A stretch of DNA of 64,000 nucleotides from Planctomycetota bacterium (GCA_029259715.1 JAJDEP010000005.1:372001-436000), one strand, 5' to 3'; counted from the stretch's first letter, positions 10,320 through 20,386 are shown. Program-made: numbers and translations. The notes: generated by a model not told the origin, from the letters alone.

Positions 10320-12053
10320 TTGAGCGCCGCGGTCGCCGTCGTCCTGGCCCTGGCCGCCTATGCGGTCGGGTACGGCGTCTACTCGCGCTTCCTGGCACGG
10401 CGGCTGTTCGAACTCGACCCGCAAGCGCGCACGCCGGCCCACGAGTTGCGGGACGACGTCGACTACCTGCCGACGCGGCCGAGCGTCCTGTTTGGCCACC
10501 ACTTCGCCTCGATCACCGGACTGGCGCCGATGTTGGGCCCCGCCGTGGCCGTCATCTGGGGCTGGCTGCCGGCGTTTCTCTGGGTGGTCCTGGGCGCACT
10601 GTTCGTGGGCTGCGTGCATGACTTCTCGGCCCTGGTCCTCTCGGCGCGCCACAAGGGCCTGTCCATCGGGGCCATCGCGGAGGACTTGCTCGGGCGTCGG
10701 GCCAAGAGCCTGTTCCACCTGATCATCTTCTTCGGTGTGTCGCTCGCGATGGGGGTCTTCGTGATCGCCATCGCCAAGCTGTTCTCCTACGCGGCCTATC
10801 CCCAGGCGATCCTGCCGAGCGCAGGCCTGATGCTGGTGGCGGGGGCGATCGGTGTGTTGTTGCACCGGGGACGAGCGCGCCTCGGGCCGGCGACCGCGGT
10901 GGGCTTCGTGGCCATGCTGGCGCTCATCGGCGCGGGCGTCGGGGCTGATCGCTTCGGCGTGGCGCCGGAGAGCTGGCCCGAACCGGGAACCATCAAGTTA
11001 TCGCTGCTCGGCTATGGCTTCCTGGCGTCCGTGCTGCCCGTGTGGTCGCTGCTGCAGCCGCGTGACTTCATCAACTCACTGTTGCTCTACGTCGCCTTGA
11101 TCGGGATGTACGCGGGCTTCTTCGTCTCGGGCAGCGACTTTGCGGCGCCCGCCTTCAACCCCTCTCCTGAGGGGGCGCCCTCGATGCTGCCGTTCGTCTT
11201 CGTCACCATCGCGTGCGGTGCCGCCAGCGGCTTCCACGCCCTGGTCTCGTCGGGAACCACGGCCAAGCAGCTCGACCGAGAGACCCACGCGCGGCCCATC
11301 GGTTACGGCGGCATGGTGGGCGAATCGCTGCTGGGCCTGCTGGCGGTCATCGCCTGCACGGCGGGCGTCCTCGGCAGTGATGCCTGGACGGCCACCGGCG
11401 GCAACTACAGTAGCTGGGAGGCGATCAAGGAGCCCGGCCGCGCCCTCTCCCACTTCATCGACGGCGGCGCGTCGTTCCTGCAGGTGTTCGGGCTGTCGGT
11501 GGAGCTGAGCCGGTCGTTCGTCGCCGTGGTCGTGGTGTCGTTCGCTTTGACCACCCTCGACTCGGCCACCCGCCTGCTGCGCTACAACATCGAAGAGATC
11601 GGCGCGACCGCGCGCCTGGGGCCGACGCTGCGACGCTACCCGGCCGCCCTGCTGGCGGTCGGGGCCATCGGTTTCTTCGCCTTCTACACGGTAGAGGGGA
11701 CACGCATCTCCGCCGAAGGCGTGGTCGTCACGACGCAACAAGAGGCGGGCATGACCCTGTGGCAGCTGTTTGGCACGACGAACCAGCTCCTCGCCGGGCT
11801 GACGTTGATGCTGGCCACGCGTTACCTGGCGCGGCGCGGCAAGCCCGTCGTCTACACCGCCGTGCCCATGGCCTTCATGTTGGTCAGCACCGTCGTCGCC
11901 ATGGTGGGCAACCTGCGTCAATTCTACGCGGCCGGCGACGGCCCCCTGATGAGCGTCGGGGGCATTCTGCTCGTGCTCGCGTTTTGGCTCTGCGGCGAGG
12001 GGGTCGCGGCGACCCGCCGGGATCGCGGGCTGTTCGCGGCCGCCGACCGCTGA
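10320..12053 (+). CDS. cstA: Carbon starvation protein A (CstA family transporter)
   Basis: A 577-residue polytopic membrane protein with about 15 hydrophobic segments. The N-terminal block carries CstA family signatures: DYLPTRPSVLFGHHFASI, LGPAVAVIWGWLP and HDFSALVLSARHKG. CstA members import peptides or pyruvate under carbon limitation; the exact substrate is not predictable here. The length matches the short CstA form. The start is TTG at 10320, six bases after the upstream stop, without a strong Shine-Dalgarno sequence, so coupling with the upstream gene is possible. Confidence 0.9.
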   Translation: MSAAVAVVLALAAYAVGYGVYSRFLARRLFELDPQARTPAHELRDDVDYLPTRPSVLFGHHFASITGLAPMLGPAVAVIWGWLPAFLWVVLGALFVGCVHDFSALVLSARHKGLSIGAIAEDLLGRRAKSLFHLIIFFGVSLAMGVFVIAIAKLFSYAAYPQAILPSAGLMLVAGAIGVLLHRGRARLGPATAVGFVAMLALIGAGVGADRFGVAPESWPEPGTIKLSLLGYGFLASVLPVWSLLQPRDFINSLLLYVALIGMYAGFFVSGSDFAAPAFNPSPEGAPSMLPFVFVTIACGAASGFHALVSSGTTAKQLDRETHARPIGYGGMVGESLLGLLAVIACTAGVLGSDAWTATGGNYSSWEAIKEPGRALSHFIDGGASFLQVFGLSVELSRSFVAVVVVSFALTTLDSATRLLRYNIEEIGATARLGPTLRRYPAALLAVGAIGFFAFYTVEGTRISAEGVVVTTQQEAGMTLWQLFGTTNQLLAGLTLMLATRYLARRGKPVVYTAVPMAFMLVSTVVAMVGNLRQFYAAGDGPLMSVGGILLVLAFWLCGEGVAATRRDRGLFAAADR

Positions 12054-12086
12054 CCGACCGGACTCACACGAGACCCGCGGGGACGC

Positions 12087-13214
12087 TCAGCTCGACGCGG
12101 CCGGCACGACGACAGCGTGGGCCTGAAGCAGGGCGTCCAGTCGGTCCTCCTCGATGGCCTGGCGCGCCTGCTCCACGAGACGGATCAGGTAACGCAGGTT
12201 GTGGACGGTGCAGAGTGACCGGCCGAGCGGTTCGCCGACCATGATCAGATGGCGTAGCACGCCCACGTCCCAGCGGGCGCAGGTGGTGCAGTCGCAGTCG
12301 GCCTCGATGGGGCCGCGCAGCTCGCGGAAGCGGCTGTTGCGCAGGTGCACCGTGCCCTCAGAGGTGAAGAGCGTGCCGTGCCGACCGTTGCGCGTCGGCA
12401 GCACGCAGTCGAAGACGTCGATGCCGCCGGCAATGGCGGCGAGGACATCGGCGGGCCGGCCCACGCCCATGAGGTAGCGCAGGCGGTCGGGGGGGAGCAG
12501 GGGGGCATAGCGCATGGCCGCGGCCTGCAGCGCTGCGCTGCCCTCACCCACGGATAGACCGCCGAGGGCGTAGCCGTCGAATTCGAGGGCGCACAGCTCG
12601 TCGATGGAGCGGCGACGCAGATCGTCGTCGAGACCGCCCTGGACGATGGCGAACAACGCCTGGCCGGCCCCGCTTTGCTCTTGGTGATGTCGCCGCGCGG
12701 TCTCGGCCCAGCGAGTCGTGCGCCGTACCGCCGTCTCGAGCTGCCGGGGGCTCGACGGCAGAGGCGGGCACTGGTCGAGGACCATGGCGATGTCGCTGTC
12801 GAGCGCGAGTTGGATGTCGACCACCTCGCGGGGGCCGAGACGCCGCCGTCGGCCGTCGACGGGCGAGTGGAAGGTGACGCCCTCGTCGTCGATGGCAGCG
12901 ATGTCGAGCAGCGAGAAGATCTGAAAGCCGCCGCTATCCGTGAGGATCAGACCGTCCCATTGCATGAACCGGTGCAGGCCTCCGAGGGCCGCCACGGTGG
13001 CCTCTCCGGGCCGGTCGTGGAGGTGGAAGGCATTGGCCAGGATCATCCCGGCGCCGACGTCCTCCAGCGTCTCCGGCGCGACGCCCTTCACGGCTCCGTA
13101 GGTCCCGACCGGCAGGAAGGCGGGCGTCTGCAAGTCCCGCCCGCGCAAGCGCAGGTGCCCCGTCCGCGCGGCGCCGCTGCGTGACTCCACCGAGAAGCTG
13201 AGGTCGGTACTCAC
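12087..13214 (-). CDS. tgt: Queuine/preQ1 tRNA-guanine transglycosylase
   Basis: A 375-residue TGT, normal length for the bacterial enzyme. It exchanges the wobble guanine of GUN-anticodon tRNAs for preQ1. Visible features: LTDSGGFQIFSL (active-site Asp), IVQGG, YALGGLSVGE, the nucleophilic Asp in GIDVFDCVLPTRNGRHG, and the zinc site CDCTTC with a downstream RHL His. The GTG start at 13214 overlaps the TGA of the preceding spoIID gene (GTGA), so translation is coupled. No queA is present between ruvB and tgt, unlike many genomes with this neighbourhood. Confidence 0.95.
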   Translation of the reverse strand: MSTDLSFSVESRSGAARTGHLRLRGRDLQTPAFLPVGTYGAVKGVAPETLEDVGAGMILANAFHLHDRPGEATVAALGGLHRFMQWDGLILTDSGGFQIFSLLDIAAIDDEGVTFHSPVDGRRRRLGPREVVDIQLALDSDIAMVLDQCPPLPSSPRQLETAVRRTTRWAETARRHHQEQSGAGQALFAIVQGGLDDDLRRRSIDELCALEFDGYALGGLSVGEGSAALQAAAMRYAPLLPPDRLRYLMGVGRPADVLAAIAGGIDVFDCVLPTRNGRHGTLFTSEGTVHLRNSRFRELRGPIEADCDCTTCARWDVGVLRHLIMVGEPLGRSLCTVHNLRYLIRLVEQARQAIEEDRLDALLQAHAVVVPAASS

Positions 13215-14374
13215 CGTGCGAGGGCCAGGTCCGTCCCCGGGTAGTAGCGACGCAGAATGTCGTCATACGACGCGCCCTTGGCGGCGTATCCGCGCGCCCC
13301 GTATTGGCACATGCCGACACCATGACCCCAGCCGCGCCCCTGCAGGACGAGCTTGCCGTCGTGCAGGCGAGGCGCATGAGCCCACAGGGTCGAGAGTAGC
13401 TGCTCGCTATAACCCCGTCCCGACGAGAGGCGGGAGCGGAAAGTCGCCGCCGAGAGCGTCTCCGTCGTGCGCCCATCATCGACTTCCACCTGCCTCGGAC
13501 GGGCCGGGTAGGGCACAGCCGACGCCGTCACATTGCGCAGGTGGCCGCTGTTGAGCCCGAGCGCAGCGACGACCTCCGCCTCGCTGAAGGAGCGTGTCCA
13601 TTCGAAATGCGGTGAGGCACGACAATCGGGGCAGGGGACCGAGCGGGCGAGGAGCCCCGTCGGCACGTTCGGGAACACCTCGTGGGCGCCGGTCGTCGTG
13701 CCGCCGCAGGTGGAGTGGAACCAGGCCGGGATGATCTCGTCGTGACGCGTGAGCACCTGTCCGGCGGTCTGCTTGACCGCCCGGGTGGTGACGAGGGTCT
13801 CGGCGGCGATGCCCTTGTAGACCTGGCTGCGTTGATCCGCCTGGAGCCGCCCGCGCTGGCTCATCTCGTTGAGGGCATAGCTGCGCGCGGCCACCGCCTG
13901 GGCCTTGAGGGCCTCGAGCCCGAAGCGGTCGGACATCTCGGCCGGCACGACGCCGAGCAGGTACTCCTCGACCGGCACGCGATTGATCACCACCGTCCGG
14001 CCCTCGGACTCGAGGCGCAGCACGCCGCGGTAGGCGACGCCACCGGCGGTGAGGCGGGTCTTGCCCTGGGGGCGCAGCTCGAGGGGTGGGGGTGGCAGGT
14101 CGCGAGCGCCCAGTTCCACGCCTGACTGTCGCGCGCGGACGGTGGTGCCGTCGTCGAGGCGCCGGCCCGAGTGGACCGTGCGCCCCTCGGCATCCACGAT
14201 GATGAACGGGCCGTCGGCACCGACCGTGGGCGTTCCGCGCGAGGGCGACACGATGACCGCGACAGAGTCCGCCGGGAGGGGGGCTTCGGCGGCGCGTTGG
14301 CGTGCGGGCGACGTCTCGATGCAGGCGGCGACGGCCGCCAGCAGGATGACGGCGATGACCAGCACGACACGCAT
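13211..14374 (-). CDS. SpoIID/LytB-domain lipoprotein
   Basis: A 387-residue exported protein from ATG 14374. The signal peptide ends in lipobox VAAC (Cys18). The SpoIID/LytB domain spans roughly residues 140-387: VEEYLLGVVPAEMS, LKAQAVAARSYAL, WFHSTCGGTTTGAHEVF, and the C-terminal GRGWGHGVGMCQYGARG. SpoIID is a lytic transglycosylase acting on denuded glycan strands; the non-sporulating homologues are thought to act on peptidoglycan too. A GAGG seven bases ahead of the ATG supports the start. It begins two bases after the ruvB stop and overlaps tgt, so ruvB-spoIID-tgt is one unit. Confidence 0.9.
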   Translation of the reverse strand: MRVVLVIAVILLAAVAACIETSPARQRAAEAPLPADSVAVIVSPSRGTPTVGADGPFIIVDAEGRTVHSGRRLDDGTTVRARQSGVELGARDLPPPPLELRPQGKTRLTAGGVAYRGVLRLESEGRTVVINRVPVEEYLLGVVPAEMSDRFGLEALKAQAVAARSYALNEMSQRGRLQADQRSQVYKGIAAETLVTTRAVKQTAGQVLTRHDEIIPAWFHSTCGGTTTGAHEVFPNVPTGLLARSVPCPDCRASPHFEWTRSFSEAEVVAALGLNSGHLRNVTASAVPYPARPRQVEVDDGRTTETLSAATFRSRLSSGRGYSEQLLSTLWAHAPRLHDGKLVLQGRGWGHGVGMCQYGARGYAAKGASYDDILRRYYPGTDLALAR

Positions 14375-14376
14375 GT

Positions 14377-15417
14377 TCACGCCTCGAACAGACCCTCGGA
14401 CCGTCCTTCGGCGACGGGAAGGCCGAGGTGGTGCCGGGCGGCATCGGTGAGCTCGCGCCCGCGCGGTGTCTTGCGCAGGAATCCGAGGCGGATCAGGAAC
14501 GGTTCGTAGACGAGCTCGATGGTGTCTTCTTCCTCGGAGACGGCGACGGCGATGGTCTTCAGGCCGCACGGGCCTCCGCCTTGGGACGCCAGGGCCGTGA
14601 GGATGCGTCGGTCGGTCGGCTCGAGTCCGAGCTGGTCGATCCCGAGCATGGCGAGGCCGTCGTCGACGACGCCGAGCGTGATATGGCCATCCGCACGCAG
14701 GTCGGCCACGTCCCGGAGGCGCCTCAGCAGTCGCAGGGCGATGCGCGGGACGCCGCGGGCCCGGCCGGCGACCTTCTGGACGGCGCCCGCTTCGAGCTCG
14801 CATCCGAGCCGGGCGGCGCTGCGCTCGAGGATCACCTCGATCTCCTCGGCAGGGTAGGCCTCCAGCTTTTCGACGACGCCGAAGCGCGAGCGCAGGGGCT
14901 GGCTCAGGAGGCCCTCGCGGGTCGTGGCGCCCACGAGGGTGAACGGCGCCAGGGTCAGGCGTACCGACCGGGCGGCCGGACCCTGGTCGATGACGACATC
15001 CACCGCACGGTCCTCCATGGCCGCGTAGAGGTACTCCTCCACGGTGCGGGCCAGGCGGTGGATCTCGTCCACGAAGAGCACATCGCCCTCCTCGAGACCC
15101 GTCAGGAGGCCCACCAGGTCCCCGGGACGGTCGAGGGCCGGGCCCGAGGTAATTCGCAGCTGGGCCCCCATGGCATCGGCCAGGAGATGGGCCAAGGTGG
15201 TCTTTCCCAGTCCCGGGGCGCCCGAGAGGAGCACATGGTCGAGGACCCCGCCCCGACGTCGTGCCGCCTCGATCCAAGTGCCCAGATTCGACACCACACG
15301 GGCCTGCCCCACGAATTCGTCGAAGGAGCGTGGCCGCAGGGGTCCGTCGGTCTCCTCGCCCGGCAAGGCAAGCGAGTTGAACACTCCCGACGGCGAAGAG
15401 GCAGTCATAGTCCGCAT
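14377..15417 (-). CDS. ruvB: Holliday junction branch migration ATPase RuvB
   Basis: A 346-residue AAA+ ATPase of normal RuvB length. It drives branch migration of Holliday junctions with RuvA. Visible: PRSFDEFVGQARV, Walker A GAPGLGKTT, Walker B LFVDEIHRL, sensor region VGATTREGLLSQPLRSRFG, arginine finger region, and the winged-helix end GPCGLKTIAVAVSEE, PFLIRLGFLRKTPRGRE. ATG 15417 is chosen; ATG 15408 is an equally good alternative. ruvA and ruvC are not in the window. First gene of the ruvB-spoIID-tgt unit. Confidence 0.97.
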   Translation of the reverse strand: MRTMTASSPSGVFNSLALPGEETDGPLRPRSFDEFVGQARVVSNLGTWIEAARRRGGVLDHVLLSGAPGLGKTTLAHLLADAMGAQLRITSGPALDRPGDLVGLLTGLEEGDVLFVDEIHRLARTVEEYLYAAMEDRAVDVVIDQGPAARSVRLTLAPFTLVGATTREGLLSQPLRSRFGVVEKLEAYPAEEIEVILERSAARLGCELEAGAVQKVAGRARGVPRIALRLLRRLRDVADLRADGHITLGVVDDGLAMLGIDQLGLEPTDRRILTALASQGGGPCGLKTIAVAVSEEEDTIELVYEPFLIRLGFLRKTPRGRELTDAARHHLGLPVAEGRSEGLFEA

Positions 15418-15469
15418 GATACCGACGTCGGATTGGCTTCTACAGCGTGACGGAGGTCCTTTCGACGCC

Positions 15470-15498
15470 TTGACTCGCTCACGGGCCACCACCAGAAT
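15470..15498 (+). promoter_or_regulatory. Candidate sigma-70-type promoter for the large lipoprotein gene
   Basis: TTGACT at 15470-15475 and CAGAAT at 15493-15498 are separated by exactly 17 bases. They match 5/6 and 4/6 of the -35 and -10 consensus in otherwise GC-rich sequence. The downstream start codon is at 15644, giving a leader of about 140 bases. Confidence 0.4.
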
Positions 15499-15643
15499 CG
15501 TCACGCCCCGGACTTCCGCGGCAGGCGCACAGAAAGTGGTGTGCGCGAACCGCGTCACCGCCGTCCAGTTTCAGAACCGTCCCGCCCAGCACCCGTCCCA
15601 CCCGGCCGAGTCCCAGTGGCTCCGTCAACGTGAGGTTGTCTCC

Positions 15644-18600
15644 ATGACCCGATCCGGTCTGCTCTGCATCCTTGGCCTGGCGGCCACATCACTGTTCATC
15701 GGTTGCGGAGGCGGAGGTGGTGGGGGAGGCGGAGGCGGGGGCGCCGGTGGCCTTTCCGGTTCGCCTGGATTCCCGGCGCCCACATCGGCCGACGCCTTGG
15801 TGCGGACCTTCGCGACCACCGGACCCTTGGGCGGCTCCGGTCGGGTCGACGTCGTCGACGGCGGCGTGACTCCTGGTGGCACGGACGGCGGACCTGAGTT
15901 CGACCCGCTCGCCGCAGCGAAGGCGGCCTACCTCGACATCATCAGCACAACCAGCGGCGCCAACCTGGACGGCTTCATCGGCGACAACAACGTCGACACC
16001 ATCCCGGACAGCGGGTTCGAGTCTTACAAGACCGGCATCGCCACGAACGCGGCGGTTGCGGCGCGCATCTACGCCGCCAACAACATCTACGACCTGTTCC
16101 AGACCACCACGGGTTCGCCGCGCATGCCGACGCCGTTCCCTGGTGTCATGATCACGGGTGCGGCAGGCGGACCGGGCCTGTACTCCAACATTCTCGCGCC
16201 GACGACGAGCGGGCAGTTCCCCGGCGGGCTGCCGGTGACCTACCCCGTGGTGCCCTCACTGCCGAACGCCATGGGTGACGCCGCGCCGGCACCGCCGAGC
16301 GGTGATGGCGGACCGTTCCCCGAGAACTCACGGCGTGGCCCGAGCCCGGGCGACCAACACCAGTTCGTTCAGGCCGTGTTCCCGTACGACATCGATACCA
16401 CGAGCGTCTTCAACCCGCTCAACGGGCCGACCTTCCTCGGCGATGCGTTGGCGCCTTCGATCGCGCCTCAGAACTTCCGAGTCCGCGGACACGGGATCCA
16501 GCAGCTCGACGCCGAAGACGGCGATGTCACCACGCCCCTGCAGCGGGACATGGTGGAGTGGGACGTGCCCGTCATCGCGGTGGTGGGCGGTGTCACTTCG
16601 ATCCCCACGCCCTTCGGCCAGGCCATCTTCACATTGGGGCACCCCGGTTTTGGATTCATCCCCGAGGGTGCGCGCCCGCGGGTCCTGGATCCCGATGTGC
16701 TCACGCTGATTCCCTTCGAGACGCCTGAGACGATTCCGGTCATCACGGTGCCGGGAGCGATCCCCTTCGACGGGTCGGCCTATGTCGACGCCGTCCCAAC
16801 GACGATCACCCTGATCGGCTCTCCGGTCCTCGTGCTGGCGGACCCGACGATCGACGCCGGCGGCGGGCGGGTATTCGGAGGCGCGACGACCCTGCAGATC
16901 CACACGCCGGATGACGTCGACGCGACCTGCACGACCACGGGAACGCCGCACGCGCATCCCGGTTCCGTCAATGACTTCCTGACCCACGAGGACACCGCAG
17001 CCGCCATCATCGGTTTCTTCAATGTGGAGATCGATTACCTGCGACAGGCCACAGGCTCGCGCGTCGAGCGGCCCTACTTCCACACCTTCGACGTCTCGCA
17101 GGCAGAGGTGGGTGCCGACCCGCGCGCGCCCTTCGGCATTCCCAGCGCCTTCACCCGCGGCCCGGCCATCACGGTGACGCGGAGCCAGAAGTCGCCGTCG
17201 TCCACGGGCCTCCCGTCCATCGACGTGCTCGACCGTTCGGCGAACGGCGACCTGGCACTCGACAACGAGAACCCTTTTGTGCGCTTTGAGCCGCTGACGG
17301 ACGACCCGTCCGGCTTCCTCGGCGACAACAAGGTCTCCACGCGGGCACGATTCCTGGTGGAGTTCGACCGCGAGGTCGTGCCGAATTCCGTGGGCTTCTC
17401 GCGCCGCCACACGATCCAGCGCAAGAGCGACGGGACGGTGGTGTTCCCGTTCAACGGCAACTCGCGTCCGATCGCGAGCCCGACGTCACAGTTCGTACTG
17501 GGTGAAGGCGCGCCTCTTGCGGCGAGCATCTATCTGTGCGTGAACCAGCCGGTGGTACCTGACTTCAACAATCCGACCGTGGGTCCGCGCAAGACGAACG
17601 ACCCACTGCAACTCGGCCTGGTCGTGGGCAACCCGCTCGGAACCGGCGGAGCACTGACCACGCGCGACGACGGGACGAATGTCGTTGCCGGCCAGAACGG
17701 GCTCGACCCTCAGATCTTCAACACGCTGGCCACGCTGCCGCGCGCACCGGTGCCGGTCGACATCTACCCGCTCAATCAGAACAACTTGCAGGCCTATGTC
17801 GTGGAGCCGCTGATCGAGATCCCGCCGGGATCCGTGGTGACCCTCGGCGTGACCATGCAGGGTCTCAATCAGACCGGCGCGGTCCAGGGTTTCAGCATCG
17901 CAACGCCCGCACCGGGAACCGCCGTGGGGCATACCAACCGCGGCAACTTCACCAAGTCAGGGACGTCTTACACCAACTTCACGAACCTCACCCCCACCGG
18001 CTTGGGCCTGATCGGGGCCGTTTCGGTGACCACGGGTGATCGGGTGGTGATCAAGGTCAACGCGGGCCCGATGGACTTCAAGGGGAACCTGTTCTACGGC
18101 GGCACCAATGTCTCCGTGAATACGCTGATCGACGGCGACATTCCGATCACGGGAGTGGTCATTCGGGACGATTGCCGGACGGGTGGCTTCAACGTCTCCC
18201 GCTCCTGGCGTGTCGGCAACGACGGCACACGGGTCTACGTCAATGCGCCCGTTTCGCCGATGTCGCTGTACACAGTGTTCGAGCCCGGCGGCGTGGGCGT
18301 GCTTGACCTCAACGGCACCGGGTTCAACACCAACCGGCCCGGCGGATCGTCCGACAACGAATCCTTCGTCAACTACCTGATTGTGTCGCGCGAACTGCAG
18401 ACGACGGTCACCGGTCTCAGCACCATCAATAACTACAACTCATTCGGCTTCTTCCCGCTTCAGCACAAGGCCGCCTACGGCATGATGAGCCGCTACACCT
18501 CGGGTGGCTCGGCCAGTGGGGGGACGGAGTCGGAGCATGCCGTCGGATCGCCGATCCGCACGGGCCCGCTCACGCCCACACCGGGAGTGAACGAGGGCTC

Positions 18601-20386
18601 TTCCGGTTTCGAATCGCTGGTGAGCAACTCCGAGGGCGAACAGGTCCTGACCCAGTTCCCGGAGGTCAAGGTGATCTCTGATGTGGTCGTCGGCGATTTC
18701 CTCGACGTGCTGTTCTTCGATGACGCGAATCCTTTCTCGGGTCAGGAAATCCACCGCACGGTCTTCGACCCGGGTGGAACGGTGCAGAACAACACCATCG
18801 CCGATCCGCCGCTGCCGAACCCTCCGCCGCTGCGCTACCCCGTGGGCCTCCCGCACCTGTCGATCAAGTTCGATCAGGACGATCTCACGGCTCCCCCGCG
18901 CACGATCGAGGGTACAGAGGTGTTCACGACCGATGCGCTCGTCCAGTTCGACACCGGGGGCGGCGGACAATTCACCACCCCGACGACGATCAACACGTTC
19001 ATCCAGCTGAACCCTGTCGCCAACACGAGCAACCCCAACACGAACCGGGACATCCCGCCCCTGCCCCTGGCCGGCTTTGCCCCTCCGTTCGGTGGTGGTG
19101 TACAGAACGTCGCCTTTGTGCAGACAGGCCCGATGCCGAAGACTTCGACGGCTGCCGCAGTCCTCTTGATCAACAACGGTGGGTCTCCGAACAGCGTGCG
19201 CCCGCCGAGTTACTCATCGCGACAGCAGATCGGAAACATCCTGTTCCTGGCGGACCGCTCGAACAAGAAACTCCACGCGGTCAACTCGAACACGATGGAG
19301 GTGATCGAGTCTCTCAAGCTCCCGGACCCCTATGGGCTGGGATTGACGTCAGACCTCAACCGGCTGTTCGTGAGCAACGAGAGTCGCGACAGCGTCTCGC
19401 TCGTCGACGTCGACCCGCGTAGCCCCACCTTCATGACCGAACTGAAGCAGATCCAGCTCCCACCGGGCACCGGGCCGCGGGCCATTTCGGTGGCTCCCGA
19501 CCAGGAAGACGCCTTCGTGCTCGGGCCTGCCAACAGCTCCGTGAACATCATTGAGGTCGGCAACGCGCTCCTGCGCAAGGTCCTCACCCAGTCGGGCCTG
19601 AACCGCCCTTACGACATCACTTTGGGCATGCGTGAGATCACCGGAGCGCCGGCATTCCAGAGCGGTGTCTATCACGGCTACATCTCCAACAACCTCGGCA
19701 ACAACGTCCTGATCTACCAGAGTGGACCCGACGGGTTGGCCGGCTTGGGCTTCGATTCCATCATTGGATCCGTGGCGCCGAACGACCCGCCGGGCTCGGG
19801 CAACCCCGTGTGGCAGAACATGGTGCGACCGACCGGCATCACCTACGACCCGATTTCCCCTCTGGACGGATTCGCGGGGACTGTGGGTTGCTTCGTCGCA
19901 CACGTGAGCCAGACCGGTGAAGCCATGGTGTCGCGCATCGCCTACACGGCCGACGAGGCCCCCGGTCAGAATCCTGGAGGGATCAACCCGAACAATCCCA
20001 GCTTCGGGACCAAAGTGTTCGAGGTCATCGACCAGTATCGATCCGGCCGCCAGGCGGCGGCGTTGGACGTCGGCATCAGCGACTACCGCCGACAGTTCTT
20101 CGAGGAGCGGACGTGGGGCACGGGTTTCCCGCAACTGTTCAATGCGGGGTCCGTGCTGCTGTCCTTGCAGGGCTTCAACATGCCGATCAACGCCAAGTAT
20201 CCGCTTACGGCGTTGTCGCAGGGCGGAAGCGCGGCCAACAATCCGCGCTGGGATCCGGATCGCCTGTACCTGAGCATGTCCGGCAGCAAGATTGCGGCGT
20301 TTAACATCTTCAACCCGCAGGAACCGCCGAACATCGTCGACACGCCCGCCGATGCGACCGTGCTGGCGACGTACTTCAGCCAGTGA
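15644..20386 (+). CDS. Very large secreted lipoprotein with Ig-like and beta-propeller regions
   Basis: A 1580-residue protein, the longest in the window. ATG 15644 (GAGG nine bases upstream) opens a signal peptide with a lipobox-like FIGC (Cys21), followed directly by twelve glycines, a tether that would hold the mature protein away from the membrane. The middle contains a Big_5-like beta-sandwich signature (ARFLVEFDREVVPNSVG). The C-terminal part from about residue 1190 has repeated NHL/YVTN-type propeller blades: ILFLADRSNKKLHAVN, LNRLFVSNESRDSVSLVDV, EDAFVLGPANSSVNIIEV. Rich in Asn, Pro, Gly, Thr; no catalytic motif. Probably an outer-surface binding or scaffold protein. Confidence 0.85.
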   Translation: MTRSGLLCILGLAATSLFIGCGGGGGGGGGGGGAGGLSGSPGFPAPTSADALVRTFATTGPLGGSGRVDVVDGGVTPGGTDGGPEFDPLAAAKAAYLDIISTTSGANLDGFIGDNNVDTIPDSGFESYKTGIATNAAVAARIYAANNIYDLFQTTTGSPRMPTPFPGVMITGAAGGPGLYSNILAPTTSGQFPGGLPVTYPVVPSLPNAMGDAAPAPPSGDGGPFPENSRRGPSPGDQHQFVQAVFPYDIDTTSVFNPLNGPTFLGDALAPSIAPQNFRVRGHGIQQLDAEDGDVTTPLQRDMVEWDVPVIAVVGGVTSIPTPFGQAIFTLGHPGFGFIPEGARPRVLDPDVLTLIPFETPETIPVITVPGAIPFDGSAYVDAVPTTITLIGSPVLVLADPTIDAGGGRVFGGATTLQIHTPDDVDATCTTTGTPHAHPGSVNDFLTHEDTAAAIIGFFNVEIDYLRQATGSRVERPYFHTFDVSQAEVGADPRAPFGIPSAFTRGPAITVTRSQKSPSSTGLPSIDVLDRSANGDLALDNENPFVRFEPLTDDPSGFLGDNKVSTRARFLVEFDREVVPNSVGFSRRHTIQRKSDGTVVFPFNGNSRPIASPTSQFVLGEGAPLAASIYLCVNQPVVPDFNNPTVGPRKTNDPLQLGLVVGNPLGTGGALTTRDDGTNVVAGQNGLDPQIFNTLATLPRAPVPVDIYPLNQNNLQAYVVEPLIEIPPGSVVTLGVTMQGLNQTGAVQGFSIATPAPGTAVGHTNRGNFTKSGTSYTNFTNLTPTGLGLIGAVSVTTGDRVVIKVNAGPMDFKGNLFYGGTNVSVNTLIDGDIPITGVVIRDDCRTGGFNVSRSWRVGNDGTRVYVNAPVSPMSLYTVFEPGGVGVLDLNGTGFNTNRPGGSSDNESFVNYLIVSRELQTTVTGLSTINNYNSFGFFPLQHKAAYGMMSRYTSGGSASGGTESEHAVGSPIRTGPLTPTPGVNEGSSGFESLVSNSEGEQVLTQFPEVKVISDVVVGDFLDVLFFDDANPFSGQEIHRTVFDPGGTVQNNTIADPPLPNPPPLRYPVGLPHLSIKFDQDDLTAPPRTIEGTEVFTTDALVQFDTGGGGQFTTPTTINTFIQLNPVANTSNPNTNRDIPPLPLAGFAPPFGGGVQNVAFVQTGPMPKTSTAAAVLLINNGGSPNSVRPPSYSSRQQIGNILFLADRSNKKLHAVNSNTMEVIESLKLPDPYGLGLTSDLNRLFVSNESRDSVSLVDVDPRSPTFMTELKQIQLPPGTGPRAISVAPDQEDAFVLGPANSSVNIIEVGNALLRKVLTQSGLNRPYDITLGMREITGAPAFQSGVYHGYISNNLGNNVLIYQSGPDGLAGLGFDSIIGSVAPNDPPGSGNPVWQNMVRPTGITYDPISPLDGFAGTVGCFVAHVSQTGEAMVSRIAYTADEAPGQNPGGINPNNPSFGTKVFEVIDQYRSGRQAAALDVGISDYRRQFFEERTWGTGFPQLFNAGSVLLSLQGFNMPINAKYPLTALSQGGSAANNPRWDPDRLYLSMSGSKIAAFNIFNPQEPPNIVDTPADATVLATYFSQ

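Noticed and set aside
9177..10865. Long upstream extension of the HEAT-repeat frame on the minus strand
   Set aside because: It overlaps the plus-strand SH3-like and cstA genes and lacks the HEAT pattern; the signal peptide at 9176 gives the real start.
15422..15431. CCGACGTCGG palindrome just ahead of ruvB as SOS operator
   Set aside because: No comparable palindrome precedes recA, and short GC palindromes are expected by chance here.
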